Assembly (NCBI GenBank): GCA_963668545.1
Contig: OY764868.1
Coordinates: forward strand, 2,604,001-2,668,000
DNA: 64,000 nucleotides
Source of the DNA: G963662265 sp963668545
GTDB lineage: Bacteria > Spirochaetota > Spirochaetia > CADAEX01
Direction of reading: 5' to 3'
Shown here: positions 50,437 to 60,008 of the stretch, piece after piece
Layout: every line of letters starts with the position of its first letter
Numbering within the stretch: position 1 is the stretch's first letter
Made by a program: the position numbers and the translations under genes
Notes under the pieces: model-generated
Told to the model about the DNA's origin: nothing
Database searches by the model: none
The model's input: the letters and a program-made list of their open reading frames with translations, nothing else

Positions 50437-52482
50437 TTATATAGTCCTGGTAAGGCTGTTTACATTCAGGATAAGCGCAATTGTCCCATCTCCCATTATT
50501 GTTGCTCCGGAAAAAGTCTTTGCATTGGTAAACACCTTTCCCAGATTTTTAATTACTGTCTGGTAATCACCAATAACTTCATCTACAACCAGCCCGAATT
50601 TAGTGTTTTCTGTGTTGATAATTACAATCTGCTCCCTCTCGGGAAGCTCGCTCTTGTAAGACAGCAGGCCTCTTAATGATAAATAGGGTATAAACATGTC
50701 CCTGTAATGTATAATTCTTTTGTTTCCCTCTTTCTTTTCCTCTGCATCACTGCGGTCAATACAGGCTTCTATACTGGAAAGCGGCATTATGTAATGGTCA
50801 TTGTCCACTTTTACAAGCAGACCGTCAATTATTGCAAGTGTAAGGGGAAGCGAAATGACAAGCCTGGTATTTTTTCCCTCCTCTGAAGAGAGAACAACAT
50901 TACCCTGAAGGTTGTCAATTTCCTTTTTTACAACATCCATTCCCACACCGCGGCCTGAAACCTTTGAAACAGATTCAGCTGTTGAGAAGCCGCTCTGGAA
51001 AACAAGATTATACAGTTTGTCATCTGAGAGAGTATCTTCCGGGGCTATCAAACCTCTTTCAACAGCTTTCTGCCTGATTCCCTCTCTGCTTAATCCCTTT
51101 CCGTCATCCTCAATTGTAATATTTACATGACCACCGGAATGCTCGGCGGAAAGCTTTATTGTACCTGTCCCGTCTTTTCCCGCCTTTATCCTCACATCAG
51201 GCTTTTCTATCCCGTGATCAATACTGTTTCTTATTATGTGGACAAGCGGTTCCTTAAGCTTGTCAAGCACAGTTTTATCAAGCTCAGTCTCCTCTCCCAC
51301 AGTGACAAGATTTATTTTCTTTCCAAGCTCTGCTGAAAGGTCCCTTACCAGCCTCCTGAAGACACCGAATGTCTGTCCGACAGGAATCATCCTTACCCCG
51401 AGGACAGAGTCCCTCAGCTCTTCAGTAAGCCGCTGCAGCGATTCTGCAATATTTGTAAGTTCATAATTATTTGTATCAAGGGTATACTGATTAAGCTGTG
51501 CCTGAAGAGTAACAAGCTCTCCCACAAGATTTACAAAGTCATCAAGTTTGTCCGTACTTATCTTTATATTCTGCTTGGCAGCCTGTTTACTGTGTATTTT
51601 CTTCAGGTGCTCCTGTTCAAGAAGGGCTGCTTCAAGCTGGTCCCTTGATACAATATTTTTTTCAACAAGTTCCTCGCCTATCTTCTTCTTGTGTTCAAGC
51701 ACATCATTGACAACAGTGGGCGTTACAGCACCCCTGTCGATAAGTATTTCACCTATCTTTGCAACATCATCTCCGTCAGAAAGGAGATCATGAGCCGCTT
51801 CTTCAATAGATATTTCACAGTCTGATTCAACAAAAAGGAAAACATCCTTTATATGTGTAAGCGGCTTTTCAGTTGTGAGGAACAGGTTCCATCCGATATA
51901 GCATTTGTCGTTCCTGAGTTCGTTGAGAGAAGGCAGCATGGCATCATCAACATCTATTGTCAGTGTACCGAGTTCCTGAAGCTCCTTTATTATGAGAAGG
52001 GGATTTGTACCTTTCTTGAATATATCCTCATCAGGGTAAAACCTTATCTGATAAGTTTTCTCATGTTCAGAGACTTTTTTTTCAGCTTTTTTTGAAGAGG
52101 TCCTCCCCCCTTTTTCCGACACACCCAGCTTGTCTTCAATTTTTTTTATTTTTTTATCAACTTCAGGATCAGAATCATCCAGAAGAGAGAGGATAATATC
52201 TCTTGATTCAAGCGCAAGATTCGCTGTTTCAGATGAGAAGGACATTTCACCGTTTCGAATCTTGTCAAAGACATCCTCAACCATATGGGCGAATTTGTAT
52301 ATCTTGTCCTCGCCAACCATCCCTGCCGAACCTTTTATTGTATGCATAACGCGGAACACAGCATCAAGATTGGACTTGTCGTCAGGATTGCTTTCAAGAT
52401 CAAGAAGAAGGCCTTCAAGCTCTGAAAGCAGCTCATCTGTTTCATCCATAAACGTCTGTTTTATCTGATCAGCTATTTCCAA
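50437..52482 (-). CDS. cheA: chemotaxis histidine kinase CheA
   Basis: A 681-residue CheA. HPt domain 1-105 with phospho-His 47 in RVMHTIKGSAGMVG. The stretch at about 140-240 is a CheA-specific middle region. At about 235-295 are two short repeats, IGEILIDRGAVTP and IGEELVEKNIVSR, of the kind seen in GspE/MshE N-termini. Dimerisation (about 305-370), HATPase (IRNSIDHGIE, GHVNITIEDDGKGL, GRGVGMDVVK) and the CheW-like domain (about 535-675) follow. The start is TTG, with AAGGAG at 6 nt. It overlaps the STAS gene by 14 nt. Confidence 0.96.
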   Translation of the reverse strand: MEIADQIKQTFMDETDELLSELEGLLLDLESNPDDKSNLDAVFRVMHTIKGSAGMVGEDKIYKFAHMVEDVFDKIRNGEMSFSSETANLALESRDIILSLLDDSDPEVDKKIKKIEDKLGVSEKGGRTSSKKAEKKVSEHEKTYQIRFYPDEDIFKKGTNPLLIIKELQELGTLTIDVDDAMLPSLNELRNDKCYIGWNLFLTTEKPLTHIKDVFLFVESDCEISIEEAAHDLLSDGDDVAKIGEILIDRGAVTPTVVNDVLEHKKKIGEELVEKNIVSRDQLEAALLEQEHLKKIHSKQAAKQNIKISTDKLDDFVNLVGELVTLQAQLNQYTLDTNNYELTNIAESLQRLTEELRDSVLGVRMIPVGQTFGVFRRLVRDLSAELGKKINLVTVGEETELDKTVLDKLKEPLVHIIRNSIDHGIEKPDVRIKAGKDGTGTIKLSAEHSGGHVNITIEDDGKGLSREGIRQKAVERGLIAPEDTLSDDKLYNLVFQSGFSTAESVSKVSGRGVGMDVVKKEIDNLQGNVVLSSEEGKNTRLVISLPLTLAIIDGLLVKVDNDHYIMPLSSIEACIDRSDAEEKKEGNKRIIHYRDMFIPYLSLRGLLSYKSELPEREQIVIINTENTKFGLVVDEVIGDYQTVIKNLGKVFTNAKTFSGATIMGDGTIALILNVNSLTRTI

Positions 52483-52825
52483 TTTCAGCTCCTTTTCGTC
52501 CCAGGAACGGGAATAAGATTTCTCTAAAATCCTCTTTCCTGATAAATCCGTAGTCTGTAAGTTTCTTTTTCAGTGTTTCATCAAGAGGACCTTTAAACTC
52601 CACATGCAGATCAGAAAGCATGCATTCCTTGTAAAAGGAAAGAAGGATCTGAAGAGAGGAAAGATCTGCATTCTCAACTTTACCGAGATCAACAGTGACT
52701 TTTGAATATTCCTTATCAAGTACAGATCTCAGTTTTTCCAGAAGCTTTGCATTGTTGCTTATTTTTATTTCAGCAGGTAAAGTCAGCAGAGCTCCCTTGC
52801 CGCTCTTAGCTGTTTTCGCTGTCAT
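52469..52825 (-). CDS. STAS domain protein of the che operon
   Basis: A 118-residue STAS-fold protein of the anti-sigma-antagonist type. The frame is open much further upstream, but that part overlaps cheW, so start is set at ATG 52825 (MTAKTAKSGK). The conserved loop reads VENADLSSLQILLSFY, with Ser at the usual phospho-acceptor place. It overlaps cheW by 20 nt and cheA by 14 nt. STAS proteins next to cheA are known in several phyla; the function in chemotaxis is not established. Confidence 0.8.
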   Translation of the reverse strand: MTAKTAKSGKGALLTLPAEIKISNNAKLLEKLRSVLDKEYSKVTVDLGKVENADLSSLQILLSFYKECMLSDLHVEFKGPLDETLKKKLTDYGFIRKEDFREILFPFLGRKGAEIGNS

Positions 52826-53321
52826 TTTTATCTTCCTTTGAAACATCGTTACTCTTCGGGAGAAGAACAAGTTCATCTGTGCTGAGAACTCTGTTGATAT
52901 CCAGAATAATAAGAAAACTGTCATTATGCTGGCACATACCCTGAATAAAATCAGATTTAAGATTAAGCCCGATACTTGGGGCCGGTTCAATCTGGCTTGA
53001 TGCAATATCAATAACTTCCTGTACAGAGTCGACGAAAGCTCCTATCAGCATGACTTCATCATCTTTTGAGTTTATCTCCAGAATAATTATACTTGTATCA
53101 ATTGTCTGCTCTTCCTCTTTGATACCGAATTTCTTTCTCAAATCAATTACAGGGACTACGCTTCCCCTCAGGTTGAGAACACCTTTCATAAAGTCAGGCA
53201 TACCGGGAACACGGGTGATGGGAACTATTTCAAGGACCTCTCTGACACTGAGGACTGAAACAGCATAATTTTCACTGTGAAGACTAAAAGTAAGGTATTG
53301 TGATATCTCGTTATTCAGCAT
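52806..53321 (-). CDS. cheW: chemotaxis coupling protein CheW
   Basis: A 171-residue CheW that links receptors to CheA. SH3-like motifs are YAVSVLSVREVLEI, FMKGVLNLRGSVVPVIDLRKKFG and LIGAFVDSVQEVIDI, followed by an acidic Lys/Asp/Glu tail. Start at ATG 53321 (TGGAGA upstream) rather than the in-frame TTG at 53354. It is the first gene of the minus-strand che operon, divergent from the MCP gene at 53569. Confidence 0.93.
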   Translation of the reverse strand: MLNNEISQYLTFSLHSENYAVSVLSVREVLEIVPITRVPGMPDFMKGVLNLRGSVVPVIDLRKKFGIKEEEQTIDTSIIILEINSKDDEVMLIGAFVDSVQEVIDIASSQIEPAPSIGLNLKSDFIQGMCQHNDSFLIILDINRVLSTDELVLLPKSNDVSKEDKNDSENS

Positions 53322-53354
53322 AATAATTTCTCCATTCTGAAAATTTATATTCAA

Positions 53355-53568
53355 CAGGACTGTTATCAGACAGCTGCAGGCTGATTACGGGTATAATCTT
53401 CTGTATACAGCATCTGTATGAAGTATAGTCCTATATATCAATATAATTTATTTTATGTTCTGAAATCCAGTTTTTTTATTTTTTTTATTTTTTTAACTTT
53501 TTTAATTAAACAGGTTTTTTCCCCGTGTGCTAACATTTTTTTAAAAGATAAATAACAGCGAGGAAAAT
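53355..53568. other. divergent cheW/mcp intergenic region with T-rich tract
   Basis: Bases 53469-53520 are almost pure T on the plus strand, broken by single A residues. This gives poly-A tracts upstream of neither -10 box that I can place with confidence. No gene is visible; the tract may be an UP-type element or curved DNA. Confidence 0.4.
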
Positions 53569-55584
53569 ATGAAAAATCTCAAGCTTTCTTTAAAGATGTT
53601 TATAGGGTTCGGAGCTACAATCCTGATTGTGTCTCTTGTAGGGCTGATTGCTGTACTTAACATGAACAGGATAAAAAACAGCACAGAGATCCTGAATAAT
53701 GAATATCTTCCCGAAGTGAAAATATCCAACAACCTGGAGAGGAATGCGCTTCAGACAATGTTCAACATGAGGGGATACAGTCTTAATTTCAGTGACGCCT
53801 ACCTTCTTTCGGGAATGGATTATTTCGAAAAGGTCAAAACAGAAAAAGAAAATGCATTAGCCCTTTCGGGAAAAGCATCCCATCTCACAAAACTGAGAGA
53901 ACATGCAGATTCCATTGATAATGCGATAAATATTTATGATAAAGAGACTCAGGAAACAATTAAAATAATAAACAGAATAAAGGAACTGAGGGTAGAACTT
54001 GACAATGCTGCCCCTTTATTTATGAAAAACTGCGAAGATTATCTTGAAAGCCAGGATATAAGGATAAAGCAGGAAATTGACAGCGGCAGCTCCAGGAATA
54101 AACTGAAAGAAAGAGTTTATAAAATGAAACTTATGAACAATATTATTGATTACGGAAACAGCGTGAGGCTCAGCAACTTCAAATCCCAGCTTCTTGTTGA
54201 CTATAATATAATGGAAAACGGAATTGTAAATTTCAAAGAGATAGACACAGAGCTTGCAGAAATAAGGAAAATAACATTACAGAAAAACAATATTGAACAG
54301 CTCAATCTTATTGAGGAATCGGGAAATACATATAAAAGAGGGATGGAGGAAATACTCTCTCTGTATAAAAAACTTGCTGAACTTAATAAAACCAGGAATG
54401 ATGCCGGTTTAAAAGTTTTAGAAGAGGCTGAAACACTTTCAATTGCAGGGATATCAGCAACTCTTGAAAAAAACAGGGAAGCGCTTAAACTGGTTGTTAC
54501 ATCAACACTGATTGTGATTTCCGGACTGATTACTGCTCTGGCTGTTTCTGTCTTCATTGCTGTGTTCCTTACAAGAATGATAACTGTATCACTTAACAAG
54601 GGAGTGGTTTTTGCAAAAACAATTGCAGACGGAGACCTCACATCAACCATAGATCTTGACCAGAAGGATGAAATAGGAATACTTGCATCGTCTTTGAATG
54701 AGATGTCAAAAAGGCTCAGGGAAATAATGGAAAATATTATTTCAAGTTCCAGAGATGTTGCACAGGGGGGTGATGAGCTTAAAAACCTTGCAATGAATAT
54801 ATCAACAGGGGCAAGCGAACAGGCATCATCCAGCGAAGAGGTGGCATCTGCAATCGAAGAAATGGCGGCCAACATCAAACAGAACACGGAAAATGCATCT
54901 GAAACAAGCATTATTGCCGACAAGGTGGCAAGGGATGCGAAAATAAGCGGGGAAGTTGTAAAGGAAGCTGTTGAGTCAATTAAAAGGATATCTGAAAAAA
55001 TAGATGTAATTGACGGCATTGCAAGACAGACAAACATGCTTGCGCTTAACGCTGCAATAGAAGCGGCCCGCGCAGGTGATGCAGGAAAAGGATTTGCAGT
55101 TGTTGCATCTGAAGTGAGGAAGCTGGCAGAAAACAGCCAGAAAGCTGCTATAGAAATTATGGACCTCTCCTCGCACACTGTTAACAAAGCAGTTGATGCA
55201 GGAAGGATGCTTGAAGACCTTGTCCCTGAAATTATAAAAACATCAGACCTTATCAAGGAGATAAGCAGCGCAAGCTCTGAACAGGAGAGGGGCGTTGACC
55301 AGATGAATATTGCAATAAACCAGCTCAATGAAGTAGTCCAGACCAATGCATCATCAAGCGAGGAAATGGCTGCAACATCAGAGGAGCTTAACTCAAAATC
55401 GGAATTCATGCTTGAAACTGTGAGCTTCTTCAGGATAGGAAAAACTTCCTTTAAGGGAAAACCTGCAGACAGGGAAAAAGTGTCTTCACAAAAAAACAGA
55501 CAGGATAAGGAAAAGTCACAGCAGAATAAGGAATCTGAGGGACTTGACTTCACAGACAATGATTCAGGATTCAGCGAATTTTAA
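53569..55584 (+). CDS. transmembrane methyl-accepting chemotaxis protein
   Basis: A 671-residue receptor. TM1 is about residues 11-30, a periplasmic helical sensor about 31-305 (no Cache motif seen), TM2 about 306-332, HAMP about 333-388 and the signalling domain from 390. The tip is canonical: ARQTNMLALNAAIEAARAGD. The C-terminus has a Lys/Gln/Glu-rich linker and ends SGFSEF, which resembles the aromatic pentapeptide that docks CheR in enteric receptors. GAGG precedes the ATG. It is monocistronic and divergent from cheW. Confidence 0.94.
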   Translation: MKNLKLSLKMFIGFGATILIVSLVGLIAVLNMNRIKNSTEILNNEYLPEVKISNNLERNALQTMFNMRGYSLNFSDAYLLSGMDYFEKVKTEKENALALSGKASHLTKLREHADSIDNAINIYDKETQETIKIINRIKELRVELDNAAPLFMKNCEDYLESQDIRIKQEIDSGSSRNKLKERVYKMKLMNNIIDYGNSVRLSNFKSQLLVDYNIMENGIVNFKEIDTELAEIRKITLQKNNIEQLNLIEESGNTYKRGMEEILSLYKKLAELNKTRNDAGLKVLEEAETLSIAGISATLEKNREALKLVVTSTLIVISGLITALAVSVFIAVFLTRMITVSLNKGVVFAKTIADGDLTSTIDLDQKDEIGILASSLNEMSKRLREIMENIISSSRDVAQGGDELKNLAMNISTGASEQASSSEEVASAIEEMAANIKQNTENASETSIIADKVARDAKISGEVVKEAVESIKRISEKIDVIDGIARQTNMLALNAAIEAARAGDAGKGFAVVASEVRKLAENSQKAAIEIMDLSSHTVNKAVDAGRMLEDLVPEIIKTSDLIKEISSASSEQERGVDQMNIAINQLNEVVQTNASSSEEMAATSEELNSKSEFMLETVSFFRIGKTSFKGKPADREKVSSQKNRQDKEKSQQNKESEGLDFTDNDSGFSEF

Positions 55585-55659
55585 TCTTTCAGGGACTTGC
55601 TTTCTTTATTGGGGGATTGGAACTATAATATTGGTGGACCGTCATTAAGACATATAAAT

Positions 55660-55688
55660 CAGAAGTACTGTTATAAGCAGTACTTCTG
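55660..55688. repeat. perfect 11-bp inverted repeat before the receiver gene
   Basis: CAGAAGTACTG (55660-55670) and CAGTACTTCTG (55678-55688), 7-nt loop. No T run, and it lies 35 nt before the TTG start, so it may be an operator or a hairpin in the leader. Confidence 0.5.
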
Positions 55689-55723
55689 GATAAAAATAAA
55701 ATTATAAAAAAGGAAAGGAAGGA

Positions 55724-56128
55724 TTGGAGACTCAGGACAATAATACAGCAAAAAAAACAAAAATACTTATAATGGATGATGAGGAATTCATTGTAGAGAT
55801 TCTTGAAGAAATGATTGACATGATGGGGTATCAGGCAGTATCTGCTTCAGAAGGGGACAGTGCTCTTAAGCTTCTGGAAGGATCTGCAGCAGAACAGGAT
55901 TTGATAAAGATATGCATTCTTGACCTTACAATACCCGGCGGAAAGGGAGGCCTTGAAATAATAGAAGATATAAAAAAAATATCAGGTAAAATAACTGCAA
56001 TTGCTGCATCCGGGTATTCCAATAAACCTGTAATGTCAGATCCTGTAAAATACGGCTTTACAGATATACTTCAGAAACCTTTCAAATATGATGATGTTTT
56101 TAATATAATAAAAAAATATACTGTTTAA
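55724..56128 (+). CDS. single-domain response regulator
   Basis: A 134-residue receiver protein with no output domain. Acidic pair in ILIMDDEEF near residue 16, phospho-Asp in ICILDLTIPGGKG near 66 and Lys in ILQKPFKYDD near 118. The likely start is TTG, just after AGGAAAGGAAGG; the next ATG lies inside the domain. It sits before a hybrid kinase (127-nt gap), so it may take phosphate from that kinase or act as a second CheY. Confidence 0.85.
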   Translation: METQDNNTAKKTKILIMDDEEFIVEILEEMIDMMGYQAVSASEGDSALKLLEGSAAEQDLIKICILDLTIPGGKGGLEIIEDIKKISGKITAIAASGYSNKPVMSDPVKYGFTDILQKPFKYDDVFNIIKKYTV

Positions 56129-56255
56129 GAACAGGCATCTTTAAAATTAAACCAACAGGCTTTAACAGAGAAGAGAATTATTATTATTTTGATATTATTA
56201 TATATGCATAGTATAATATACTTCTGTCTGATAATTAAAACCTTCAGGAGAACCA

Positions 56256-59021
56256 ATGTTTGCTGTTAAACTGGTTTTAAATATAACACTTATCATTTCC
56301 CTGTCTGTCATATATAACTTCATTACATCCATAAGAAATAAATACGGCAGAAGAGAACAGCTGGTTACAGGAATTCTTTTCGGCATAATATGCATTGCCG
56401 GAATGAGTATCCCTGTTGTACTTGCCCCGGGTCTTATATTTGACGGAAGGTCCATAATTATATCGATAGCAGCACTTTTTACAGGCCCTTTATCAGGAAT
56501 CACAGCCGCTCTTATCGCCATATCCTACAGGATCAGTCTCGGAGGCCCCGGAACATTGATGGGGGTTCTTGTAATAACGGAATCACTTGCAGCAGGAACT
56601 TTATTCCATTACCTTAAAAAAAACAATTCCTGGGTAATAAAAATACCGGGACTTCTCTTATTCGGTTTTATTGTTCATGTTTTAATGGTTCTCCTGACAT
56701 ATACCCTTCCTGCTGATTTAAGAACAACAGCATTGATAACAATAGCATTGCCGGTTCTTTCCCTCTATCCTGCAGCAACAGTAATTGTGGCAGGTATTCT
56801 GCTTGAACAGGATAAAAAGAGAAGGAACATCAGAAAAATGGAAAGCATTGTAAATATTCTTTCTTTTGAGCCTTTAAATATTAAAGATTTTCTTGAAAAG
56901 GCCCTCGCCGAAGCAATAGAGCTTTCAGACAGTAAAAACGGATATATATGTATCTATAAAAAGGAGAATGAGGAATTTGCTGTAAAAGCAGTTTCCGATG
57001 ATCTGAAAAAATGCCTTTTATTAAATTTAAAAGACAACAGCTTCATTAAAAACAACAGGCTTCTTGAAAAAATTGCTTCAGATAAAAAAAGTATTACTGT
57101 GAACAATATAAGAAAAAGTTTCCTGTCAAAGGAAAACAGTTCTGACAAAACCTTTTCCTGCAAAAGAGTCATGGCTGTTCCATCTCTTTCTTCCGGTGAA
57201 ATTTTCTGCGTTATTGTTCTTACAGACAAAGCATCAGACTATGATGAAGTCGATGCGGCCCATATATCAATACTGCTTGAAAACATCAGAAAAAGCTACC
57301 AGAACATAAGCTACCGGAAAAAACTTGAAAAAAACCTGCAGATAGAAAAAATATATTCAAGCTTTTCTTCAGGTTTTCTCAATATTGACAGTTATAACAT
57401 AGACAAAGGAATTACTGATTCATTAAAGGAAATAGCAAAACTTATATCCTGTGATGATGCAGTTCTTATTACCAGCAACAGGGAGCAGAACACATTTCAC
57501 AGGAAATATTCCTTTTTTTCAGAGAGAGATTTCAGCAATAACCCGGAGGATATTAGCACAGAAGATCTTGCCTGGTGGACCGGCAAAATGGAGAATGGAG
57601 AATTGATCTGTCTGAATGAGAGAAGGGATTTACCTGATACAGCTGTAAGGGAGAGGGTTTTTCTTGAAAGCAGAAATATTGAAGGCCTTTTATGCGTTCC
57701 ATTCTTCTTCAACAATGAACTTGCAGGATTCATATGCCTGTCAAGAAGGGATAAATCCCCAGGGTGGAATAATTCAGATATAAGGCTTCTGGAACTTGCA
57801 GGGAACCTTTTCTTTACAGCAATAAAAAAAATCGAGGAAAATGAAAAAAACAGAAAACTTGAAACTTTCCTTTATCAGTCACAGAGGCTTGAATCAATAG
57901 GGATGCTCGCAGGAGGAGTGGCGCATGACTTCAACAACATCATGCAGGCAACAATAGGCTACTCAGATCTCCTCCTAAGAAAAATGGCAAGCCCCGGCTT
58001 CAGAATTTCCGATGCGGAAAAATATTTAAAAAATATCAACAAGGCAGGCCACAAGGCAGCTGATATAACAAGGCAGCTGCTTGCATTTTCAAAAAACCAG
58101 GAAATTACCCCTGAAGTATTATGCATAAATAAAAAGATAAATGACCTGTATGACATGCTTAAAAGGCTGATTGGGGAAAACATTGAAATAGCACTTGAAC
58201 TTGATGAGAATCTCTGGAATACAGAGATTGACCCCACACATCTTGATCAGGTCATAACAAATATATGCATCAATGCAAAAGATGCGTTAAAAGACACAGG
58301 CAGAGGTAAAATACTGATCAGAACTGGAAATATCAGAATAGATTATGAAAAAAAGAAAAATCCTGAAATTATACAATCAGGAAACTATGTACTTATTACA
58401 ATAAATGATAACGGGAGAGGAATAGACAATAAAATTCTTCCCCGCATTTTTGATCCGTTCTTTTCCACAAAAGGTGAAAAAGGGACAGGCCTCGGACTCT
58501 CAACTGTCTACGGAATAGTAAAACAGAACAATGGATACATTGAAGCAGAAAGCATACAGGATAAAGGAACTTCATTTAAAATATATTTCAGAAGAAGTGA
58601 TGATGCTGTACCTGAAGAGACTTTATACTCCCCTTCCTGTAACAACAGGGATAATAAATGCCATTCAATTCTTCTGGTAGAAGATGATGAAAACCTCATT
58701 GAACTTATGTATGAAATGCTTGATGACTCAGGGCACACTGTAAAAACTGCAAAAAGCGGTGAAGAAGCACTGGAACAGATGCAGAAACCGGGGCCTGATA
58801 CAGACCTATTAATTACAGATATAGTGCTTCCTGATATAAACGGCAAGGAACTCAAGGAGAGAATATCTTTAATAAACCCCGGAATAAAGACAATCTATAT
58901 GTCCGGGTATAACCAGAATATCATCAGCAGCAGCAGTTCTCATGAGAAAAATACAGCTTTCATGGAAAAACCATTTTCAAGGGAAACCCTGGAAAGCAGG
59001 ATAGAAGAGCTGTTCCTTTAA
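56256..59021 (+). CDS. hybrid histidine kinase with LytS-type 5TM domain, GAF and REC
   Basis: A 921-residue membrane sensor. Residues 1-185 are a 5TMR_LYT membrane domain (APGLIFDGRSIIISIAALFTG). Two GAF-like regions follow at about 205-345 and 375-520. HisKA has His 557 in GGVAHDFNNIMQ, and HATPase follows (ITNICINAKDAL, DNGRGIDNK, GTGLGLSTVYGIV). A receiver at about 800-920 has phospho-Asp 855 in LLITDIVLPDING. Kinases of this NNI-type HisKA are usually hybrid. Shine-Dalgarno CAGGAG. Confidence 0.93.
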   Translation: MFAVKLVLNITLIISLSVIYNFITSIRNKYGRREQLVTGILFGIICIAGMSIPVVLAPGLIFDGRSIIISIAALFTGPLSGITAALIAISYRISLGGPGTLMGVLVITESLAAGTLFHYLKKNNSWVIKIPGLLLFGFIVHVLMVLLTYTLPADLRTTALITIALPVLSLYPAATVIVAGILLEQDKKRRNIRKMESIVNILSFEPLNIKDFLEKALAEAIELSDSKNGYICIYKKENEEFAVKAVSDDLKKCLLLNLKDNSFIKNNRLLEKIASDKKSITVNNIRKSFLSKENSSDKTFSCKRVMAVPSLSSGEIFCVIVLTDKASDYDEVDAAHISILLENIRKSYQNISYRKKLEKNLQIEKIYSSFSSGFLNIDSYNIDKGITDSLKEIAKLISCDDAVLITSNREQNTFHRKYSFFSERDFSNNPEDISTEDLAWWTGKMENGELICLNERRDLPDTAVRERVFLESRNIEGLLCVPFFFNNELAGFICLSRRDKSPGWNNSDIRLLELAGNLFFTAIKKIEENEKNRKLETFLYQSQRLESIGMLAGGVAHDFNNIMQATIGYSDLLLRKMASPGFRISDAEKYLKNINKAGHKAADITRQLLAFSKNQEITPEVLCINKKINDLYDMLKRLIGENIEIALELDENLWNTEIDPTHLDQVITNICINAKDALKDTGRGKILIRTGNIRIDYEKKKNPEIIQSGNYVLITINDNGRGIDNKILPRIFDPFFSTKGEKGTGLGLSTVYGIVKQNNGYIEAESIQDKGTSFKIYFRRSDDAVPEETLYSPSCNNRDNKCHSILLVEDDENLIELMYEMLDDSGHTVKTAKSGEEALEQMQKPGPDTDLLITDIVLPDINGKELKERISLINPGIKTIYMSGYNQNIISSSSSHEKNTAFMEKPFSRETLESRIEELFL

Positions 59022-59146
59022 ATGCAGCCTGTAAAGGAACTCCGGGAAGTCCCAGTCTTCCCCGCCCTTCCGGAACAGATTCTGAAAAATCGACAATATT
59101 GTTCCTTCTTTTGTTTACCCTTTTAAATTATTGTGATTTCCGCCAA

Positions 59147-59650
59147 TTACTGTACCGACACATCATCTATTCTGAGAAGAACATTGCTGCCGCTTATTTC
59201 TGTGGATATCAGGAATTTCATGGTTATTGCACCATTATCTGTTTTGATACTCTGAAAAGCCGGTACTTTCTCATAGTTTTTACCGTTTTTAAGTGTATCC
59301 ATTACAGTATTCCTTACAGCGCATGTCATGCAGTGAACTGTATTGCCGCAGCCACCTTCGCTGGCATATGAGCATTCAAAAACATCCCCTCCAAGGCGGT
59401 TTTCTATATCCGAATCTTCCTTGTTTAACAACTTTGCAGCGCTTTTATTGGCAGTAATTATAGTACCGGTTGAGTCAACCAGAAATACAGGTTCCAGCAG
59501 GGAGTCAAGGATATCTTTTGTTTTTCTGGGTTTATAGTTTGTTATCTCCAGTCTGCATAATGAACATATCCCATGGGAGAGTATGCTGTCATCAGAACAG
59601 GTTTTATCAATTTCAAGGATCTTACCGCACCATGCACAGATTCTCTTCAT
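59147..59650 (-). CDS. PAS protein with N-terminal Cys-rich module
   Basis: A 167-residue soluble protein. Residues 1-32 carry CAWCGK and SHGICSLC, a probable zinc site of the form CxxC...HGICxxC. A PAS domain follows from about 46 (LEPVFLVDSTGTIITANKSAAKLL). Inside it is a second Cys cluster, FECSYASEGGCGNTVHCMTC near residue 90-109, found in a distinct PAS subgroup that may bind metal or sense redox state. No output domain. Shine-Dalgarno GGAG. It is convergent with the hybrid kinase gene. Confidence 0.8.
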   Translation of the reverse strand: MKRICAWCGKILEIDKTCSDDSILSHGICSLCRLEITNYKPRKTKDILDSLLEPVFLVDSTGTIITANKSAAKLLNKEDSDIENRLGGDVFECSYASEGGCGNTVHCMTCAVRNTVMDTLKNGKNYEKVPAFQSIKTDNGAITMKFLISTEISGSNVLLRIDDVSVQ

Positions 59651-60008
59651 ATCCAGTCTCCATTAAAAAGAATTATTAAGTTCATATCTGTATATCCATT
59701 TCAGATACTTTATGACTTCATGACAACAGTCTTATCATAAATTTTATCATGATGTATTAGGATATCAGACAATTCCCTGCTTTTTTTATTTTCTTTAGTT
59801 TTTTTAGTTTCTTAATTCAGCTGCCAGAAAGAAAACATGTTATATAACATAAAAAACCATCAATTTAAAAGAAAATGAATATTGGTTTAAACAGCTGCAT
59901 CAGGGATATTGTACAGAAACTGAAAACAGCTTTATGGGTTCTTAATATTTCCCAAATTAAAGCAAGAAATATATACTTATTTATTGTTGTATTTCAAACG
60001 GAGCATTT
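59651..60008. other. intergenic region between divergent PAS genes
   Basis: AT-rich spacer of 358 bp. It contains the perfect 14-bp palindrome ATGTTATATAACAT at 59837-59850, and a T-rich tract at about 59780-59815 on the plus strand. I see no reading frame with a ribosome site. Confidence 0.45.

Noticed and set aside
52826..53011. N-terminal extension of the STAS frame
   Set aside because: It overlaps cheW in another frame and reads as non-protein-like sequence; the STAS fold starts after 52825.
53440..53568. Flagellar sigma-28 promoter before the MCP gene
   Set aside because: I could not place TAAA and GCCGATAA boxes at the right spacing in either direction.
54201..55559. 452-codon open frame on the minus strand opposite the MCP gene
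   Set aside because: It is Ser/Ile/Ala-rich mirror sequence of the receptor's coding frame, with no ribosome site and no recognisable domain; the plus-strand MCP explains the whole stretch.
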